Assembly (NCBI GenBank): GCA_965223835.1
Contig: OZ245022.1
Coordinates: 372,001 to 436,000, forward strand
DNA: 64,000 nt
Reading direction: 5' to 3'
Source: CAVYXZ01 sp965223835
Lineage (GTDB): Bacteria; Chloroflexota; Anaerolineae; Aggregatilineales; Phototrophicaceae
A model generated the notes under the pieces. It was not told the origin of the DNA, did no database searches, and saw nothing but the letters and a program-made list of their open reading frames with translations. The number at the start of each line of letters is the position of its first letter. Positions within the stretch are counted from its first letter, which is position 1. Positions 60,836-64,000 of the stretch are shown piece after piece. The position numbers and the translations under genes are program-made.

Positions 60836-62524
60836 GTGCCAGACTTAGATCAACTTCTTCAACCTTATGGGGGGCGCGGACGCGAAGCGCTGCTACCGGT
60901 GCTGTGGGATGTGCAAACGGCGGTCGGTCACATTAACGCGGCTGCTGTGCACGCCATCTCACATACGCTGCGGGTCCCGGAAGCTGATATTTACGGCGTG
61001 ATCGAATTTTATAGTCTGTTTGCTAGCGAACCCACCGGTGAGCGCATCATTCGCATCTGCGCCGATCCGGTATGTGCCTTGCGCGGCGCGGATCAGTTGC
61101 TGGATGCTATGTGCCAGCAACTCAACAGCAATCTCGGTGACACGACGGCGGATGGTCGTTACACGATTGAGCGGGCGCCCTGTCTGGGGTTGTGCGATCG
61201 AGCACCGGCGGCGCTCATCAGTGAGCGTGGCGTTGGCGAAACCGCCGTTGCACCGGTTGTCCAGGCCGCGATGGTACTCAATAGCAGCCCGCAATCCGAT
61301 TACGCGACGCACATTGACGGTCAACCACGGGTCTTGCTGGACGGTGTGCAACCCGGACAGGCGCAATCGCTGGCTGACTATGGTGATTATGCGGCCTTGC
61401 GCACTGCCCTATCGCTATCCCCGGAAGCGGTCATTGAGATGGTCATGCAATCGGGGTTAATTGGCCGCGGCGGCGCGGCGTTTCCCACCGGCACGAAATG
61501 GCAATTCACGCGGCAAACGCAGGCTGACATTCATTATCTGGTGTGCAATGCCGACGAGAGCGAACCGGGCACGTTCAAAGATCGTGCCCTCATGGAAGGC
61601 TGTCCCCATCGCTTGTTGGAAGGCATGGCGATAGCCGCATACGCGATTGGAGCGCGGCAGGGCTACCTGTTCATTCGCGGTGAATACCCGCTGGCAACCC
61701 AACGACTCGCAGCCGCGATTGCTGAGGCCGAAGCCGCCAATCTGCTCGGAGAGCATATTCTGGGCACGGATTTTTCCTTCCAGATCGAAATTCGGCGCGG
61801 AGCCGGGGCGTATATCTGTGGTGAGGAGACGGCCCTGTTTGAAGCCATCGAAGGCAAGCGCGGTTTTCCGCGAATCAAGCCGCCCTATCCTACCGAAGCC
61901 GGATTATTCGGTCAACCGACGGCGGTCAACAATGTCGAGACACTGTGCGCGGTCCCGTCGATTATTTCGAATGGAGCCGACTGGTTCCGGCAATTTGGCA
62001 CGGAGCAAAGTACCGGCACCAAACTCGTTGCCGTGAGCGGACACGTGCAGCAGCCGGGAGTCTATGAAATTTCACCCAGCATCGCATTAGGCGATTTTCT
62101 TGATAACTTCTGCGGCGGCGTCACGGGCACGTTGCAGGCCGTGCTGATGGGCGGTGCCGCCGGTACGTTTTTAACGCCCGATCAACTCGACGTGCCGTTA
62201 ACGTTTGAGGATTTACGCGGCATCGGCAGCACCTTCGGCTCCGGCGCGATTATGGTGTTCAATGACACGGTTGATTTGCGGGATGTGCTGGTTCGGCTGG
62301 CGCACTTTTTCCAGCATGAAAGCTGCGGCAAGTGCTTCCCCTGTCAACTGGGTACGCAGCGCCAGTTGGAGATTCTACAGCGCAACCCGCTGCCAGGTGA
62401 TGCCGAACGTCTAAATGACATCGGCTGGACCATGACCGAAGCCTCGTTATGTGGGCTGGGCCAAACGGCGGCTTCCGCGGTCCTGAGTGCAATGGACAAA
62501 GGGTTGCTAAGGCTAGAGGCTTGA
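60836..62524 (+). CDS. Fused NuoE-NuoF-type diaphorase subunit of formate dehydrogenase
   Basis: A 562-residue fusion. Residues 1-150 are NuoE-like: I-C-A-D-P-V-C and C-L-G-L-C give the four ligands of a [2Fe-2S] cluster. Residues 160-562 are NuoF-like: G-R-G-G-A-A-F-P-T-G-T-K-W near 205 (FMN), E-S-E-P-G-T-F-K near 240 (NADH), G-A-G-A-Y-I-C-G-E-E-T near 320, and E-S-C-G-K-C-F-P-C with a later C-G-L-G for a [4Fe-4S] cluster. It passes electrons from the dehydrogenase to NAD+. The E-F fusion is known from other soluble formate dehydrogenases such as Fdh1B of Methylobacterium. The start is GTG at 60836 or TTG at 60833. GGGA at 60823 favours the GTG. Confidence 0.92.
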   Translation: MPDLDQLLQPYGGRGREALLPVLWDVQTAVGHINAAAVHAISHTLRVPEADIYGVIEFYSLFASEPTGERIIRICADPVCALRGADQLLDAMCQQLNSNLGDTTADGRYTIERAPCLGLCDRAPAALISERGVGETAVAPVVQAAMVLNSSPQSDYATHIDGQPRVLLDGVQPGQAQSLADYGDYAALRTALSLSPEAVIEMVMQSGLIGRGGAAFPTGTKWQFTRQTQADIHYLVCNADESEPGTFKDRALMEGCPHRLLEGMAIAAYAIGARQGYLFIRGEYPLATQRLAAAIAEAEAANLLGEHILGTDFSFQIEIRRGAGAYICGEETALFEAIEGKRGFPRIKPPYPTEAGLFGQPTAVNNVETLCAVPSIISNGADWFRQFGTEQSTGTKLVAVSGHVQQPGVYEISPSIALGDFLDNFCGGVTGTLQAVLMGGAAGTFLTPDQLDVPLTFEDLRGIGSTFGSGAIMVFNDTVDLRDVLVRLAHFFQHESCGKCFPCQLGTQRQLEILQRNPLPGDAERLNDIGWTMTEASLCGLGQTAASAVLSAMDKGLLRLEA

Positions 62525-62551
62525 AGCCGTCTGGCTAGTGAATATCGGAAG

Positions 62552-62641
62552 ACCCCTGAAGGGGCCTGATTTGTGGCAATTCGTGTCAGCCCGGTTCAGC
62601 GGGCTTCCAGGGCAATGTTGCCGGATGGTTTGACCATCCGG
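62552..62641 (+). promoter_or_regulatory. Three hairpins in the leader of the Fe-S subunit gene
   Basis: Three inverted repeats follow in a row: CCCCT/AGGGG (62553-62564), AGCCCG/CGGGCT (62588-62605) and a perfect CCGGATGGT/ACCATCCGG with three-base loop (62621-62641). The last ends four bases before the GGAGG ribosome site. None has a T run, so these are not simple terminators. They may stabilise or pause the transcript, or influence translation of the next gene. Confidence 0.5.
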
Positions 62642-62655
62642 TGTGGAGGCAAAAT

Positions 62656-63375
62656 ATGATCGAAAAAACGATCACCCTCACCATTGATGGCGAAACAATC
62701 ACCGTCCCCGCCGGTACGACGCTGCTGGAAGCGGCGCGTCAACTGGGTAAGGATGTCCCGGTCATTTGTTATCACGAGGCGACGACTGCCAACGGTCTGT
62801 GCCGCATCTGCGTGGTGGATGTAAATGGTGGGCGTCTGCTGCAACCGGCGTGTGTTGCGGAGTGTCAGAACGAAGCGAGTGTTGAAACGCGCAACGACCG
62901 GGTGGAACGCAGTCGCCGCACCATTCTGGAAATGCTCGACTCCGCTGTTGACCTGAACGAAGCGCCGGAAATCGCCGCCATGAAGGCTGATTATGGCGTA
63001 GATGCGACCCGCTTCCCGGATGCCACGCCCCGCGATCACGCCTTGATTGATGACAATCCATTTTATGTGCGCGATTATGGTCAGTGCGTGTTGTGCTGGC
63101 GCTGTGTCCAGGTATGCGCTGAAGACGCGCAATACACCTTCGCCCTGACGCTGGCCGGACGTGGCTATGACACGCAGGTTGCAACCGCGTTTGACATCAC
63201 CATGACTGAATCGCCATGTGTATTTTGCGGGCAATGCATCGGCGTGTGCCCGACGGGAGCACTCAAACCCAAAGCGGAATGGGGCCTGGAACAGGGATTG
63301 GGTCCAGACGAGATTCGGCAGATGACGCGCCAGCCCCGGCGTCGCAAAAATCAGGACGACGCGACCAATGACTGA
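62656..63375 (+). CDS. HoxU/NuoG-like Fe-S subunit of formate dehydrogenase
   Basis: A 239-residue electron carrier. The N-terminal plant-type ferredoxin domain has cysteines in V-I-C-Y-H, G-L-C-R-I-C and Q-P-A-C-V. Two [4Fe-4S] motifs follow, C-V-L-C-W-R-C-V-Q-V-C near residue 143 and C-V-F-C-G-Q-C-I-G-V-C near 190. The His/Cys3 motif that NuoG and HoxU carry between these parts is absent: the region reads S-A-V-D-L-N-E-A-P-E instead. It thus supplies the small Fe-S domain missing from FdhA. GGAGG before the ATG at 62656 sets the start. Its last bases overlap fdhD. Confidence 0.9.
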   Translation: MIEKTITLTIDGETITVPAGTTLLEAARQLGKDVPVICYHEATTANGLCRICVVDVNGGRLLQPACVAECQNEASVETRNDRVERSRRTILEMLDSAVDLNEAPEIAAMKADYGVDATRFPDATPRDHALIDDNPFYVRDYGQCVLCWRCVQVCAEDAQYTFALTLAGRGYDTQVATAFDITMTESPCVFCGQCIGVCPTGALKPKAEWGLEQGLGPDEIRQMTRQPRRRKNQDDATND

Positions 63376-64000
63376 GCAACCACCCGGCGCACTGCCCTAC
63401 CACTATTGGGTTATTGAAGGCGATCAAGCAGAGCAAGTTGCGGGCGGCGTGATCGAAGAAGCGATGATCGACATTTATGTCAACGGGCAGGAACTGGCGG
63501 CGTTGATGTGCAGCCCCATTGACCAGGAGGCACTGGCGGTAGGCTTTTTGTACACTGAGGGAATCATCGACTCAATTAATGAAGTGGGTCTCGTGCAGGC
63601 CAATCTGGTGCGGACTGTTGTCGATGTATTGCTGACTCATAGCGATGTGAAGCTGCCCCGGCGGTTGGTATTGACATCCGGCTGCGGCGGCGGGATCACC
63701 CTGCAATATCTCACCGACTCCTATCCGGCACTGGCAAGCGAATTTCAAACGACGCCAACTGTTATCTTTCAGCGGATGCGTGATCTACAGGGTGCGGCGC
63801 AATTGTATAACGCCGTGCGCGGTGTCCACACAGCCATTTTGGGAGATGCTGAACAGATGCTCACCAGCGCGGAGGACGTGGGTCGTCATAACGCGGTGGA
63901 TAAAATCGCCGGGAAAGCGTTGCAGGCGGGTATCGACACAAAGGATTGTATTTTGCTTGCCAGCGGGCGCATCAGTTCGGAGATGCTGAGCAAGGCCCGC
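63368..64000 (+). CDS. fdhD: Formate dehydrogenase accessory sulfurtransferase, 3' end missing
   Basis: The first 211 codons of FdhD. It moves sulfur from a cysteine desulfurase to the molybdenum cofactor of FdhA, which is needed for activity. Visible motifs are A-V-G-F-L-Y-T-E-G-I near residue 58, T-S-G-C-G-G-G near 103 with the sulfur-carrying Cys, and E-D-V-G-R-H-N-A-V-D-K near 172. A single Cys is present where many FdhD proteins have a C-x-x-C pair. The ATG at 63368 overlaps the stop of the Fe-S subunit gene by eight bases. The gene runs off the right edge. Confidence 0.93.
   Translation, partial: MTEQPPGALPYHYWVIEGDQAEQVAGGVIEEAMIDIYVNGQELAALMCSPIDQEALAVGFLYTEGIIDSINEVGLVQANLVRTVVDVLLTHSDVKLPRRLVLTSGCGGGITLQYLTDSYPALASEFQTTPTVIFQRMRDLQGAAQLYNAVRGVHTAILGDAEQMLTSAEDVGRHNAVDKIAGKALQAGIDTKDCILLASGRISSEMLSKAR

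Noticed and set aside
60836..63375. Part of respiratory complex I
   Set aside because: Flanked by fdhA, mobA and fdhD, with no membrane nuo genes and no other complex I subunits.
1..64000. tRNA, rRNA, CRISPR array, prophage or insertion sequence
   Set aside because: I read the gaps on both strands and found no cloverleaf, repeat-spacer array, transposase or phage structural gene.

Overview
The window looks like chromosomal DNA from a member of the Chloroflexota (Anaerolineae-like). This placement is an inference. It rests on the gene mix: two F420-type luciferase-like oxidoreductases, a Uma2 protein, a DUF4404 protein, a TIGR03943/permease pair, a fused NuoE-NuoF formate dehydrogenase subunit, and GDP-heptose genes without any lipid A or LPS-core genes. 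There is no rRNA to confirm it. Coding density is high. I see no tRNA, rRNA, CRISPR array, prophage or intact insertion sequence.

Layout. 1-5 kb: end of an F420-type oxidoreductase, a small membrane protein, and a galT-GNAT-galK operon closed by a good terminator. 4.5-7.4 kb, minus strand: an ArsM-like methyltransferase lacking two of the three arsenic-binding cysteines, then cysE and cysK, which make cysteine from serine. 7.5-11.8 kb: an M20 peptidase, then a membrane histidine kinase with a very acidic outer loop and three receiver-only response regulators that share a C-terminal Val-Trp tail. 11.8-30.5 kb: general metabolism and cell-wall genes, including an S9 peptidase, a GT-C-like membrane protein, an SH3/chitosanase-like wall hydrolase, murQ, Uma2, ppc, an enolase-superfamily enzyme, a second F420-type oxidoreductase, an orphan receiver, a beta-lactamase-fold hydrolase, a PD40 propeller protein with the TIGR03943/permease pair, and a Nudix hydrolase.

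30.5-56.5 kb is a surface-glycan locus, almost all on the minus strand and tightly packed. It holds all four activities for GDP-D-glycero-alpha-D-manno-heptose (GmhA, HddA, GmhB, HddC). Among them sit a ColD-like PLP dehydratase with His in place of the PLP lysine, a pyruvate-dehydrogenase-type E1 alpha/beta pair with no E2 or E3, a GDP-fucose-synthase-like reductase, a second SDR, and a B12-binding radical SAM protein. Around them are four GT2 glycosyltransferases, three large polytopic membrane proteins, a Wzx-like flippase, a UPF0104 protein, a sulfotransferase and a polysaccharide deacetylase. My reading is that the locus builds a sulfated surface or S-layer glycan containing a deoxygenated, possibly two-carbon-branched sugar made from a GDP-sugar. 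This is the most likely novel system in the window.

56.6-64 kb is an NAD-dependent formate dehydrogenase locus: catalytic FdhA with Cys ligand, MobA for the molybdenum cofactor, a NuoE-NuoF fusion, a HoxU/NuoG-like Fe-S subunit that has lost one cluster motif, and FdhD, which is cut by the window end. An AT-rich gene of unknown function and a small conserved-looking hypothetical lie inside it.
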